Shown here in pieces: positions 1 to 11,250 of a stretch of DNA of 64,000 bases; the first letter of the stretch is position 1, and each line of letters starts with the position of its first letter. The notes below the pieces were generated by a model. The model was not told the DNA's origin, ran no database searches, and saw only the letters and a program-made list of their open reading frames with translations. A program made the position numbers and the translations under genes. The stretch lies in assembly GCA_963969495.1 (NCBI GenBank), contig OZ018323.1, forward strand, positions 75,850,920 through 75,914,919. The letters are read 5' to 3'. The stretch comes from Ceratothoa steindachneri (taxonomy: Eukaryota; Arthropoda; Malacostraca; Isopoda; Cymothoidae).

Positions 1-945
1 GATTCGCGAATTAAGAAGTGCAGGCGGTAAAATTGCTGGTCATGATGAAAGAGATGGGTATATTCGCGCGAGAATTGCTTCCAGAAATATTTTTCGAAAG
101 TTAACACGAGAAAGATTTTGCGAAAATGATTTGTTAGTTACAATCCCTCTATTCCTCATAGTGACGGCGATGATATGCATTTCGCACTTTCATTTGATTT
201 GATTTTCCATTAAAAAAAAGACTTCCTCCTTGCTTGGAATTTAGTTCTATTATCAAAACTTAATTTAGTACTAAGTAAGTTTGAAAAATGTAGGCATTCT
301 CGGTTTTTAAGCCCCTATCCAATGAGCGGCTTTGAATACAGTCACGTGACCAACGATGACTAATCATAAAGCAGGATATTGATTGAATTCCTAAATATGA
401 TAATGCATTACTGAAAATAGCTCTATGGTTGAATTGGCCGGACGTAGGTTATATATTTTTTTCCTTTGCAATAAATTAATTATTGTTTAACCGATATTTT
501 TACGACAACCTTTTATCTTTAAAATAGGCTGGTTTCATTCGCCCCTTAATGTATATATGAAGACATCTTCACCTCCGTTATCATATTCTACATCAGCTTT
601 CCACAACCCAATAGTTACTACATGCCCCTCCCCTCATTATGCCGTCTCCTAACACAAAGACAACCATCATATCTTCCACGACAAGTCGGCCCTTCATAAC
701 CAATGGGGCTTTATGCTATGTCATCACCACCAGTCAGGATTTACCCTGCCACAAATGACACCACACACGTTCCCTCATACATCCCCTTAACACATCAATA
801 TCATATGCATTTGATCCCAGGTCAGGCGCTTCTTTCTCAAACACTCATTCACATACATAATCAATCTATATTTCTCCGTCCTTTACAACTTAACACTCAT
901 GCCCCTATATTCTCTTCATAGTTCAATTTTCACCTATTTTTATTA
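1..945. other. no gene recognised
   Basis: AT-rich sequence without a convincing gene. A frame open from base 2 to a TGA at 200-202 runs off the left edge, but it has no start codon and no family resemblance I recognise. From about 590 on the sequence becomes rich in C and A on the plus strand (short CCAC/CACA runs), grading into the minisatellite that follows. Confidence 0.5.
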
Positions 946-1262
946 CATGACCACACCACTACAGGACACTTGATCTCAAACATGGCAACAACAATACAGG
1001 ACACTCGGTCACAAAAAATGCCACAACACTACAGGACAGAGGATTACAAACTTGCCATTACACTAGACGACACTCAGTCCTAATAATGGCCAAACCACTA
1101 CAGGACACTCGGTCACAAAACATAACCACATCACTACAGGAAACTCGGTCACAAACATGGTCACACCACTACAGAGTACTTGGTCACAAAAAGGCCACAA
1201 CATTGGAGGGTACTCGATCACAAACATGGCCACAACACTATAGGACATTGGGTCACACACAT
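946..1262 (+). repeat. 35-bp minisatellite, about 9 units
   Basis: Tandem array with a unit of about 35 bp whose core reads CACTACAGGACACTCGGTCA followed by CAAACATGGCCA. About nine diverged units can be followed. Some are altered, for example with GAGGATTACA or TACTCGATCA in place of ACTCGGTCA. The unit length is close to but not a multiple of three, so the open frames crossing it on both strands are by-products of the repeat. Confidence 0.85.
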
Positions 1263-1697
1263 AGCCACACTCTCTCCACACTTCTCCCACTCCTTTCTTC
1301 AACACCTACCCTATTCATCATCAATCACTCACCACCTTTTCCTCATTCTCATTCATACTAAACTCATTACTCCATCACTTAAGCGATCAAACACCCATGG
1401 CCACATCATAAACCCTGTTCTTACCCCCTTAATTATATTAAGCCACTCACATCAGCCTTCCTTCATCCAAACTTATGCTTTATCTACAGCAGAAATAATT
1501 TAAAACCATCTTACAGTTTACCACACTCTCAACACATTCTTAAAACCTGCCATAATGTTATCCACTATAAAGAGGATCATGCGTCATCCAGTACCATGAA
1601 ACCAGCATACACTTTACACCTCTTATACCTTGTTTTCTCATTATAAATTCTTGATTCTCACACACACACATCCACTCTTAAACCTCGAACCCTCAGT
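1263..1697. other. unassigned C/A-rich sequence
   Basis: Continues the pyrimidine- and CA-rich composition of the flanking minisatellite, with short runs such as CTCATTC and CACACACACA. No gene or repeat family was recognised. It abuts the histone H3 fragment on its right. Confidence 0.4.
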
Positions 1698-1769
1698 CAG
1701 AAGCAGGCAGCTCTCAAGTCTACCGGAGGTAAAGCTCCGCGTAAGCAATTGGCCATGAAGGCAGTGTAA
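1698..1769 (+). pseudogene. histone H3 N-terminal tail fragment
   Basis: From AAG at 1701 the plus strand reads KQAALKSTGGKAPRKQLAMK and then AV before a TAA at 1767-1769. This is the histone H3 tail from about K4 to residue 25, including the K9-S10 and K14 region, with T6A, R8L, T22M and A25V changes. The match starts without the first codons and ends abruptly; the rest of H3 is not found nearby. It lies directly upstream of a LINE 5' region on the same strand. What is seen is the homology. Whether it is a target site, a template-switch chimera or an old pseudogene is inference. Confidence 0.85.
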
Positions 1770-1906
1770 ACCTTTTTGTGTAAAAATCGAGTGAAAAGGC
1801 GGACGCATATAAAGGCGGTCCGCAGTAAGTGTAAATTTTTTATTCGTGCAAAATCTTTACGTACACATCCTCTTTCAAGAACAGCTACTAGAAGAGGGGC
1901 CTCAAC

Positions 1907-2698
1907 ATGGGGGCAGCCCCTCAGGACTGCAAAAGGATCCCCCTTCGTACCATAGGGGGGGGGGCACCGAAACCGGAAAAAATGGAGGTGATACAAACAA
2001 TTTATAAAAAGATCCACGTGGTGCTGATCAGACTCCTCGACACTCCCAATGGTTATGCAACCATTTGCAGCAAAATGGGGGACGTCAAGAGGCTGGTCTC
2101 TGACGAAGCTCAAGCTCATCTGAAGAAGATTAAGCTTGAAGCAAGTGTACCACAGGAAATCCTGGCCCAACGAACCATCATACTAAACTTCACAGAAAAT
2201 TCCTGTGAAGATATTAAAAAAGAACTCGAAGCGAAGCAAGAGTGGGCCTGCATCACAGCAGTGTACAAATTCGGTAAAGGAAACGGTGTGGTAAAGATAG
2301 TATTCAGTACCATCGATATGGCAAACCGAGCCAAAAACGACGAACTTCTCGGCTTCTACATGAAGGTCAGCCCTGAGCAAATCGTCAAAGAAGAATACAT
2401 TCAAATCGACTGCTGCTTCAAATGCTATGCAGTTGAAAAACACGCCACAAAAGATTGCACAATTGCCGACCCTGCATGCTCCAACTGCGCCAAAACTGGG
2501 CACGGTTGGAAAGAGTGCAGGGAAAGGGTGCAAAAATGTATAAATTGTGGGGGTGACCACAGGGCCCTGGCCATGAGGTGCCCAATTCGTAAAGAGGCCA
2601 TCCGCAAAAAAAGAGATAGGATGAGGGAAGAAAAAGAAGAGAGAAAAAATCCACGTACGCGGATACGGCAGCAAGGACTACCACTCCGACGCAAATGA
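1907..2698 (+). CDS. LINE ORF1 (gag-like), CCHC zinc-knuckle protein, N-terminal part
   Basis: A 263-residue open frame encoding the RNA-binding ORF1 protein of a non-LTR retrotransposon, which would coat element RNA in the cytoplasm. Three zinc knuckles stand in a row near the C-terminus: CFKCYAVEKHATKDC (from residue 170, spacing C2C5H4C), CSNCAKTGHGWKEC (from 191, C2C4H4C) and CINCGGDHRALAMRC (from 211, C2C3H6C). The third, irregular spacing is usual in Jockey-type gags. The block before them (about residues 85-165) has the length and hydrophobic pattern of an RRM-like fold. The frame ends in a basic stretch; the true C-terminus continues in other frames, so a frameshift is present near 2650. 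The first ATG at 1907 is the natural start, though 1985 is possible. Confidence 0.75.
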   Translation: MGAAPQDCKRIPLRTIGGGAPKPEKMEVIQTIYKKIHVVLIRLLDTPNGYATICSKMGDVKRLVSDEAQAHLKKIKLEASVPQEILAQRTIILNFTENSCEDIKKELEAKQEWACITAVYKFGKGNGVVKIVFSTIDMANRAKNDELLGFYMKVSPEQIVKEEYIQIDCCFKCYAVEKHATKDCTIADPACSNCAKTGHGWKECRERVQKCINCGGDHRALAMRCPIRKEAIRKKRDRMREEKEERKNPRTRIRQQGLPLRRK

Positions 2699-3407
2699 AT
2701 ATTACGAAGTTGGTCATGCCTAAGGAAGGGCAAGAAATCATGGCCATGGTCATGGTTGCCCACCTCGCAAACCTAACAAACCCTGTACCTTCTTTTCCCA
2801 CCTCAACCTTCTTCTTGAGAAGAATGGTTGCAACAAAAAGGTTTGGTTTCCCGAAAACCCAGACTCGGTGGGCCTTTTCAACCTCGAGTTCATCGAGGAA
2901 GAAAAGAAGACACCCTCAAGTAATGGGGTTAAGGAAACTGGAAAAGAAGAAGAAAGGAAAATTAAAACGCCTACGGAAGAAGAAGAAGAGAAAAAAAGGC
3001 GCAAAGAAGAAAAAGAAGAAAAATAAGAAGACCATAAAAAAACACCGCAGAAGCAACAATATACTTCGGACGAGGAAGAGGAGGAGGAAGAAAGGCATGA
3101 AGGGTTCCCCCTCACCGAGAAAAAAGAAATCCTCGAAAGAGGTCTCTTTTTCGCCTGGAAAGGCCTGGGTCTACGTGTCTTCGGCTCCCCCCTGTCCCCG
3201 GCTGCCAAAGACGACCTGGAACTACTCATCATCGGCCTAGCTGCGGGTGGGTACAAATGGACGTACGAGGGACCATACTCCAGAAAAGAAGTGTCGGCCC
3301 CACTCATAAAATCTCTAGTGTATATCAACCCTAGAGACGTACATAATGTAAATATGACAACATTTAAAGCCATAAGGAGTGGTCAAAAAACATCACAAAT
3401 TAAATAG
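2699..3407 (+). pseudogene. LINE ORF1 C-terminal part, frameshifted
   Basis: Continuation of the ORF1 above in shifted frames. From about 2830 one frame reads KVWFPENPDSVGLFN, then a Glu/Lys-rich linker, then a well-formed block with WKGLGLRVFGSPLSPAAKDD and YKWTYEGPYSRKEVSAPLIK, ending at TAG 3405-3407. An in-frame TAA at 3024-3026 interrupts the linker. A lysine-rich open frame over the same stretch (2695-3240) is an out-of-frame reading of the same purine-rich linker and is not the protein. Confidence 0.65.
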
Positions 3408-4182
3408 TGAACACCGAAAAAAGAGCAATCAAAGTGAATAATAACTGTGAGCGAATGAACTAATCAAATTAGTGAAATAAATCTAATTCAATGAAAAGTT
3501 ATATAGTGAAAATAGTAAAATAAATAAAATAAATACAAATTAAGCAAAAGTGAATAAACAGTAAATTATAGGCAGTAACAGAAAATCTAGTCTTAACATA
3601 AAGTAACGAACAATTAAAGTGTTACTAAACTAATTTAGTGAAAATAAATTATGCAGTAAATAAATAAGCAAAAATTATAAATTTGTACAAAAATAATAAA
3701 TCTAATTTTAATCGATTTAATGTAAAACTATATTAACAAATTACAAAAACAGATTAATAAGCATTAAAAACTACCGTAAATATAAAGTGTAGTAAAATAT
3801 AATAATCTAACGAATTAAATGAACTATAATAAGTGTACAATAACAGTAATTTTATGATTGTATAGTAAATTATCCTTAACATCTCTATAATATTTGAATT
3901 GTAAATATAAAGTGCAATAAAATAAACTAAAATTAAATGAACAATAACAAATATATAACAACAGTAATCTTAAAAATGTATTGTAAATTATCCTTAATCT
4001 CTGTATAGTATTTAAATTTAACTTCCAAAAGTAAATTGATAACGATTTCCATGTCTCCGGGAAGCTATCTTTTCCTACTCCTACTCAGTGCTTTGATCTC
4101 CTCTCCTAAAAGCTATTTTCACCACTATTTTTTATCATTATAACTACATGCAATGTATGTGATTACCCCTTTTTGTATTTAA
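3408..4182. other. AT-rich spacer with a 125-bp tandem duplication
   Basis: Very A-rich on the plus strand, with recurring AGTGAA, AATAAA and AGTAAAT motifs and no coding potential. Bases 3778-3902 and 3903-4020 are two diverged copies of one unit of about 125 bp; both begin AAATATAAAGTG and end in GTAAATTATCCTTAA with a short tail. This could be 3' untranslated sequence of the preceding LINE or an independent AT-rich satellite. Confidence 0.55.
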
Positions 4183-4455
4183 TTACTTAATAAACCGTTG
4201 AACCGTTGACACATCCACTCTTAACGCATCTTGTTCAACCCCTATCAATATTTCAGTTTTCCTTTCTATACACCAAATCAGACATTTTCCATACACTTTG
4301 CCCAGTGCCTTCAAACAAATGATTCCTTTGTAAGTTTGGAATTCAGTTTTCTTACTTTTATCCTGATACAACGGTACTGCCACAGCATTTTTCGAGTTCT
4401 GAGGCGCTCTTCTAATTTCATCTCCCTTTCCAGATGATCCCCAGAGGCAATTCAT
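4183..4455 (-). pseudogene. reverse transcriptase fragment, RTE-like LINE
   Basis: A 90-residue minus-strand frame with the early RT fingers/palm signature: RRAPQNSKNAVAVPLYQDKS, then KALGKVYGKCLIWCIERKTE, then GVEQDALRVDVSTVQRFIK. This corresponds to the RTE-type pattern of W-NAV-VPLYKGKG, YRGIS-LLSV-GK-Y, EEQ-GFR-GR. It lacks the catalytic palm (no YADD) and both ends of the element. Several conserved residues are changed (for example GFR to ALR), so it is a decayed fragment. No flanking parts of the same element were found. Confidence 0.7.
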
Positions 4456-6047
4456 AACAAAAACACAACTACATTTAACATTTCAGTCAGTATATCAGAT
4501 ACATTCTCAGCCTTCGTACTTATTATACATTTCTCAGTAAACCAACATCTTGCATACTTATCGCTTTCATAGCCTAATGCAGCGCTCAATTCACACAGGT
4601 AAACCAAATCATACATTTTATTCATCTTCCATACCTTCCAATCTCACTGTTCTTTGTCCAATTTTGTGTATTTATACCTTATTCTTAAATTAAAAGAATG
4701 CGTTTACCACAAAGGAACTTGTTTCTTTCAGCTCATGAAAACACCATCTTCTCTCCATTTTTAATTCCTGTAAGTATAACTAAGTATACCAGATTCACTC
4801 GATGTATTTTTTAGAAGAAAATGATAGTTTGTTAATGGTTTTATAGCCAAAGTTATGGTATACTCCATATATATACTCAAGAATAGATTTTGATTTTCGC
4901 TTGTAACCGTAGGATATTATTATATGAATAAAAAAGTTATAATATAAAAGGTTCTCATTCAAATTAATATTACTCAAAGTCAATTTAAAAGCAAATTTCA
5001 AATAATAGTGAAAATAAAACAAATTTAAATAACAATTAAGTTAGATTTTTCCGCTTTTACGGACCACATCTTATTTTTCATATGTAAACTATTAAATATT
5101 ATACAAATTGCAAAAATAGTTTTTAAACTCATATTGATTTAAAGTGAGTCATGGTGTGGTATGACGAAAAGGTGACCAATTTTCATTCATTCTCATTCTC
5201 AATTCCTTTATACACTCCCATTTTCATAGCGCAAGATTTCATATCCCCTATCTTTACCACATCTCTTTCGAAATTTTACAGTAGTAATTACCTCATTTTA
5301 TGCTTTTAGTTTATAAAATTAAAAATAGTTATTAATTAAGCTCCAAAATAGCACCAATAAGAAAATTATTAATATGACTGATGAGTAACATTTATAATCC
5401 TAATTCCCAAAACGATTCCTAAATAGTTAGTACAAAACTTTGCACAAGTGCACAAAATATTGTACACTCTATTAGTTATGGCACATCTTGAAGAATTATA
5501 ACATGCCGCCATTCTATTGTTTTAAAATCTTTGTACGCCCACTTATTTTTTCGTTATAAACAAAAGTGAATGAGCATTTAAATAACATTTTCTATTTAGA
5601 TCACGAATTGAATTTATTCAAGTATTAAAGGAGGATCAAAAGAATTCTTTTATACGACATGTCAGGTTATCAAAGAGATTTGTTCTTAAAATATAGTTAG
5701 TGAGGTAAGCTTTCAAGCCTCTCACAACAAATCCACTACCAAAACATTGTGAGAAAAGCCGATTAGGTCAGTAAAATTCAGCCATTTCCCTGATTTGGGT
5801 GCAGCTAAGTGTTAAAAGGAAATGCTAAAAGATATAAACGTAACAAAGTTCCTTTTAGAATCTACATAAACTTTTCCATTCTCACCTTTCAACTTTGTTA
5901 AATGTAATATGTAGTTAAATATATGACACGCACTTGTAACTTATCAAAAACCACACTTTACAAACAACAATCCGAACACAATCAGATTTTCCTCTGTATA
6001 GCGCTCTAGAGATATACGAGTTAACCGAGGCAGTTAAGAAGTTGCGA

Positions 6048-6050
<3 letters not shown>
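4456..6050. other. unassigned AT-rich intergenic sequence
   Basis: No gene or repeat family recognised on either strand. Short low-complexity stretches only, with frequent stops in all frames. Confidence 0.4.

Positions 6051-6103
<53 letters not shown>
6051..6103. repeat. (TA)n microsatellite
   Basis: Uninterrupted alternating TA for about 53 bp, followed by TCGAAGTCT. Open frames crossing it (poly Ile-Tyr) are artefacts. Confidence 0.95.
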
Positions 6104-6106
<3 letters not shown>

Positions 6107-8221
6107 AGTCTTTCTTATGGCGAAGAAAAACAAAACCCACCTGGGTTTCTCTAAGCCACTCTACCCCAGTCTCCTGTAACATACAAGTACGAGAAAAATG
6201 GTAAATTTAGGAAACAGTTATTCCTGACCTCTGCTTAAAAGGCCTAACCTCCAAGGGTGTATTTATAAACAAACAAATCAAAATTCAAACTGTCGATCTC
6301 TTATTACGCTCTCCCAGAGCGACACGACGCCAAGCACGGCTGAATTGATACCCACTTCTGTCGATTCAACATGATATCCAGTTTCACTAAGTTCAAAATG
6401 TCTAGGAAGAGAAATAACAGACGCCCAGAAGCCAGGGCACCCTCGGGTCTCTCTTTGCTATACCCCTCCCGCTCCCATTACCCCGCGGGAGTAATTCTAG
6501 TATAAAACTGTTCGTCAGGAGAAACAGAGGACTTTTTTCGTTTCGTCACGACATCGATAAGAACTTGCTGGGATATAATTCCCCCAGCAAGTTAAGAAGT
6601 ACTTTCATTTTCTTGGGCAATACCAGAGTGCGCCAAGCATAATCGGCACAGTTTGATTACCAAAGATCGTCAAGTAATCTCACCCTATCTGAGTTTGACA
6701 CCCCAACCCAAAAGAGAAGCTCTACAAGCGAAACCAAATCGCTAGAAAATCATATAGCCATCTTCAAGCCTCGTCTGAAAAACCTTTTCAAGGTCAAAAA
6801 CGGCCGACGCATCGCCTCTTTAATCAGCATTTTGTTTTGTTCCCTTCTTCTCCGTCGCCTCGAAATTCCGCGTAACGTTACTTGTCCACCCCTCGTTCGA
6901 ATTAACGCCCTCTATTGAGAAGCAAATAGACTACACTCACGACGCCTCTCCGGACAAGATTCGAATGAAAGTATTTCGTTTGGATTCTCTGGGTAAACCC
7001 CACTACCTTATGTGAGTAATCAATTCTATTTTCATGTCCCCGTGCGTTTAACGTAGATTATTTGTATATCTTAAAGACGATTTTTTTTTAAGTAAATTGT
7101 TCTCCCTTAAAGCAACCAGAAACCGAGTAACGGTAACGGGACTTAAGAACCAACTTTAAGTTGTATTTTGTACGTGTATATATTAATTTTGTTTGAGTTG
7201 ATTAATGTACAGTAAAAGGTCTATTTTGGTTGAAGTGTTTAAATTATCCTTGAACGAGTTGCGTTCGCAGTATTTAGTATATTAAAGAGAGAACTCCCCT
7301 TTATATTTATTCAATAGAAATAAATAAGAAAAGCGCTCTAAGAGATCGATCCTGAAGCGATCACTGGAAATACGAACGTAAGACCTACTTTATTAATCCT
7401 AATAAAAAATATAAAATAAATAATCTCGGCTAACCCACGACAAGCACTTATTGTTGGCTAATATGACAATGAACGTCCAAGCACCAAATAACCATAAATT
7501 TTCGAGTTTTCCTGACTTTGTGAACCAAACATAAATCAAAAATATGTATCATTACCTGATCGTCCTTAAGGTTCGAAAGGATCTGCTGTGGCGCTCAAAG
7601 ATTTCGTGAGATTCCACCTTTAAAAGCTTTAACTGACAAAACCGTTCAAAGTTAGTTATAACTTTCAGCAATATTTATTTGTATACGCAAAAGATTTCGC
7701 TTCCTTGCATAACTGGAGTGTAATAATTCCATTTCGCTGGCGATAAAACGATGTGAAGTGCGAACTCCATCATTCTCACCGGCAGATCATTGACTTTTTG
7801 AACTAATCGAAGGAGGAGACAGTTTACCATCTTGACAATTCCGTCTCTCTTCTAGGAGATTTTAATCCATGGTCAGTTAAACTGAAATGTACGTAACCAT
7901 GATATACGGCTACCATAGATATGAATAACCACGTTAAAACCAATACATCTGACATACGTCAAGGGTAGGGGGAGGGGGGGGGCGGTCTCATCCATGCAAG
8001 GTTGAAATGGCCAATTGAAACAGTTCAAGAGTTTTTGAATTGATTTATTGCATGCAGTCAATTGTTTGACGCGGATGAGGAGCATCCCTCAGGGTGCCTG
8101 TGGTAGTGTCAAGAAGACTAACCGTTGCTATGTCAACCGCATCCAAGGAGATTCTTTGATATTCTTTAACCTAAATGACTTTGGAAAAGAAAATTTACCC
8201 TTGGGTTTGAAACCAAGAACA
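6104..8221. other. unassigned sequence
   Basis: No protein match. From 6290 to 6960 the base composition is more mixed than in the AT-rich surroundings. It contains a TATA-like TATAAAA at about 6501 and the perfect hairpin annotated separately, which could mark an old LTR or promoter, but there is no coding sequence to support that. Confidence 0.35.
6562..6593. other. perfect 11-bp inverted repeat (hairpin)
   Basis: AACTTGCTGGG and CCCAGCAAGTT are perfect reverse complements separated by a 10-base AT-rich loop. No T-run or gene end is nearby, so it is not assigned as a terminator. It lies about 60 bases downstream of a TATA-like motif. Confidence 0.6.
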
Positions 8222-8572
8222 CTTTTTGAAGGCTTCCGATTTTACGAAGTTAAGCCACATCGAGTGTGGTTAGTGGCCAGAATGAGTCCTGATTCGGTGG
8301 ACTTAACGGTGACCCCGCCGTCCCACCCCCTTACGCTACCCATGCCTGTGGTTCGGATTCCACGTTAATCAGTAGGTCCCCTTTGAGAAATAGAGAGAGC
8401 TTAAATGCGTGTGGATCGATGCTAAAATCCCTTTTAATTCTCTCTCAGAGAAGCAGCGAACGTCTTTCGGGAGCTGACCAATCAGCTCCCGATTACTGAG
8501 TTATACTCACATATTTATTTATTTATAAATATATTTCAGAAGAATAGGTTTTAACGATTTGCACCCTGTATT
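8222..8572 (+). mobile_element. SINE copy 1 (tRNA-like head)
   Basis: Aligns by eye with 33691-33990. Shared blocks in order: GCTTCCGATTT, TAAGCCACA, TGATTCGGTGG (ATTCGGCGG in the other copy), GTGGTTCGGAT (resembling a pol III B box), CTTAAATGCGTGTGGATCG (CTTAAATGGGTGTAGATCG in the other), and a tail ending GCACCCTGT. A 9-bp perfect hairpin, CGGGAGCTG with CAGCTCCCG, lies at 8468-8491. The 106-residue open frame at 8048-8368 overlaps this repeat and is not treated as a gene. Confidence 0.5.
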
Positions 8573-9629
8573 TTGTCATAAATTTATAAATCAGTGGGAA
8601 TAATTTAGACCCTAATTCGGGTGTGTCTACAGTGGGTACTTACTAAATTAATTCAAATTAAATATATTATTAATGCCAATATATAAACGTGAGCTTGAAA
8701 TGTGTGAGATCATTGAACTTGAATAAATGGAAAATTCGGAACCAAAACCAAGAAACATTTGGATCTTTTGAGTTTGGTGCACATTTCCGATCTTTTTGTA
8801 AAAGAATAATTTTTCTATAATAACAATAGCGAACGAAACTGCATTAGTGCCGAAATTGACAAAAAGATGGAAGAAGTTACACCAAATCCAAAAGATCCGA
8901 CAAGTTTATCTTCTTCCTTGGACTTTTTCGAGTCTGTGGATAAAGAGAAATAACACCAGAACTTGAACCAGTCTCAAACGAATTAAAAAAAATAAATTTC
9001 TTCTACCAATAGAGAGCTTTAACAGGTAAGACAACCAATAAAAACCTCAGATACACTTAACCCGGTTATCCCGACAACTAAGGGTTTATGAGTATTCACT
9101 ATGCTAAGCGTATTGATAATAGTGATTTTTAATGCCTAATTATGCGATTTTGCGGGGCTGACCCTAAGATAAATTTACCAATCAATGACCGGAAATTTCT
9201 TGTCTTTAAGGCACCGGTTAACTATAATTTCATACGTGGGTTATTTACTTGAATAAAATAGTTGGTTTTAAATAAACTAAACTAAGCGTAACAAATTAAC
9301 TTTTAATTTCGACGCCGGTAGTTTTCGTTTTACGCAATATCCTCCTCATTGTTATAAAATCTAATTTTTTCAATAGAAACCAATTCCATTTACCTTAGCA
9401 CGCAATTAGCTTGCCTACCAATAACAAACGGAAAACATATTGCCAAGTGAAGACTACAAAGTGAGTTTAATGCAGAGCCTCTTTCTTAAAGGACTTAGGC
9501 TAAGAAGGATCGATAAATTTAGTAACAATATTATCATCATTTTATTTTTATCAGCAACAGTGTTCATATATAAGGAAACCTGGGTAATAGCTATTCAGTC
9601 CTAAAATGCAATGTCTCTAGTTGTTAGAT
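8573..9629. other. unassigned AT-rich sequence
   Basis: No gene recognised. A-rich with scattered stops in all frames. Confidence 0.4.
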
Positions 9630-10080
9630 TTGATCTAGTAGTAAATATTAAGGATGTCCACAATTTTCTCAAAAGCTTAAATTCTTTGGTCCCTTCTATT
9701 AAATTTACCCTTGTATTTGAGCGAAAGAGAAACTAACTCTTTCTTGATCTTTTAATTCAAGGGTCTATGTCATAATTTAAATAATCTGTCTACCGCGAGA
9801 CCACTGAATTATATGTAATTCTTATATTCATCATTATTCTGGCCGCAGTGAGAAAATTAAACGAGCCGTATTCTCTTCCGTGTTTCTAATAGGATTACGT
9901 CTCGTCAGTTTAGAACCTTTAGATACCGAGTTTTTTCTATCATTGTCACCATCGCCATTGTCTAAATGCTGCTGAAATATTCTACAAACCAAAAGTGTCA
10001 CGTGCATTTAATTATAAAAATTTCTCTCGTATTAACTTTTCCCCATGACTTTACCCTTCTTCGCTTAAGCATTTATACAC
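9630..10080 (+). pseudogene. Penelope-like element fragment (post-RT region)
   Basis: Conceptual translation gives FLKSLNSLVPSIKFTLVFER and then LFLDLLIQGS. This lines up with FLEKINTLGPSIKFTLENEK and FLNILIHRTD at 11290-11390 in the adjacent, fuller element. A later part (KRAVFSSVFL) matches TSVFSSMFLRALR of that element. It is the region just after the RT catalytic palm, broken by several stops, on the same strand and immediately upstream of the fuller copy. The two copies are clearly diverged, so this is not a recent duplication. Confidence 0.65.
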
Positions 10081-10209
10081 ATAACCTTTAGCAATTGAAA
10101 TTTCGTTGGTTGAATCCCTTAGGTGATGGATTTTTTTACAAGTTAAGGATAAATTGCCTTAAGGAAAAGAATAGACACTCCGCCAAGTTACAACGCCTTA
10201 TTACAGACA

Positions 10210-10670
10210 GTGAATGGTAAAAAAAAAAAGAGTTCCCTTAACCACGCGATCAACTATTCAAGTCGAGTGTTTGATGCCGTTACGTTTAACGCATTAGGTT
10301 ACGGATTAAATTTTTCTATCTCATCCACCCCAAATTGTGTTAATATTGCTAAAGCTTTTACACAATTAGAAAAAGCAAGTGATCTGCCCCGTAACGAAAT
10401 TTCAATTACTAAAGGTTATGTGTATAAATGCTTAAGCGATTTACAAAATAATTATCCCCTTAGATTTAATAAAGCAATACGTTCTCTTAGGAATAATAAA
10501 AATATATATGTGTGTAAGGCTGATAAATCTGCTGCCCCCGTTCTTATCGACAAATCTTCATATTTAGATAAAATGAATAACCTTCTTTCTGATACCTCTA
10601 CATATGAAAACCTTAGAAAGAATCCTATTGACCAGGTAAAAGGAGAAATTCATTCAATCCTTCGTCTCTG
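10210..10670 (+). pseudogene. PLE N-terminal domain
   Basis: Open frame with the PLE N-terminal signature: an NYSSRVFDAVTFNALGYGL-type motif (family pattern N-S-...-L-GLNF), then KAIRSLRNNKNIYVCKADKS, then YLDKMNNLLSDTSTYENL. The 'ADKS/ADKG' motif followed by Y-K-LL-D-TY-L is the block that precedes the RT in Penelope-like elements. The frame as read continues to 10827, but after about 10670 it leaves the conserved frame. Upstream, 10110-10207 may hold the extreme N-terminus in another frame. Confidence 0.75.
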
Positions 10671-10679
10671 CTTAAAGGT

Positions 10680-11250
10680 CATCCTGACCTCATTAATAAG
10701 TTTAAATCCTCGAATGCTTCCCTTCCCTACCTTTATGGTCTCATCAAAATCCATAAGCCGGATAATCCTATCCGTCCCATTATTAGCTCGGTTAGGTGTG
10801 TTTCATATACCCTATCTAAATGCTTAGCTTCTCTCCTAAGTCCTTTGGTGGGGTCCGTTTCTAGTTCTCACATCGTTAATAATCTCGAACTCATTAGGAA
10901 ACTTAATGATCTTCCTTACCCTGATAATTTTAGCTTGGTTAGTTTCGATGTATGTTCCCTCTTTACAAAAGTTCCCGTACCTGATCTCCTAAATTTCCTC
11001 GAAGAGTACCTTGTTAATTTTGTTCTCCCTATACCGGCTTCCACTATTATTAAACTTATTTCTCTCTGTATTAACAACTGTAAATTCACCTTTGACGGGA
11101 AATATTACCGTCAAATCTTTGGAATGACTATGGGAAATTGTTTGTCCCCGGTACTGGCCAATCTGTATATGGAGTTTTTTGAATCCAAAATACTTCCCCA
11201 GACCAACATAACCCCTAATTTTATGGATGCGTTATGTTGATGACATTCTT
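10680..11250 (+). pseudogene. PLE reverse transcriptase domain
   Basis: After a frameshift the sequence reads LPYLYGLIKIHKPDNPIRPI, the diagnostic PLE motif, then SFDVCSLFTKVPVPD (palm motif with the first catalytic Asp), FTFDGKYYRQIFGMTMGNCL, LSPVLANLYMEFFE, and, after another shift near 11225, RYVDDILVF with the catalytic YVDD at 11233-11244. All RT core motifs are present in order, so decay is by indels rather than loss of active-site residues. The frame 10845-11240 is the longest intact piece. Confidence 0.85.

Larger units (their letters stand above)
1770..3407 (+). mobile_element. non-LTR retrotransposon (Jockey-like), 5' UTR and ORF1 only
   Basis: The segment begins right after the H3 fragment with a short leader and carries a gag-type ORF1. 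No endonuclease or RT follows: beyond 3407 the sequence is AT-rich and non-coding. The copy is therefore truncated at its 3' side, or ORF2 has been lost. The ORF1 layout (N-terminal region, RRM-like middle, three zinc knuckles, charged Lys/Glu-rich linker, C-terminal conserved block) is typical of Jockey-superfamily elements. Exact clade unknown. Confidence 0.65.

Noticed and set aside
2..202. 65-codon frame open from the left edge
   Set aside because: No start codon and no recognisable family; length is not remarkable for a frame cut by the window edge.
703..1503. Several open frames of 70-107 codons on both strands
   Set aside because: They lie in CA-rich and 35-bp minisatellite sequence; the repeat itself keeps the frames open.
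2695..3240. Lysine/arginine-rich 181-codon frame that looks like a nuclear basic protein
   Set aside because: It is the purine-rich linker of the LINE ORF1 read in the wrong frame; the conserved ORF1 C-terminus is in another frame.
8048..8368. 106-codon frame as a possible gene
   Set aside because: Its 3' half coincides with a SINE copy also present at 33691-33990, and no protein family is matched.
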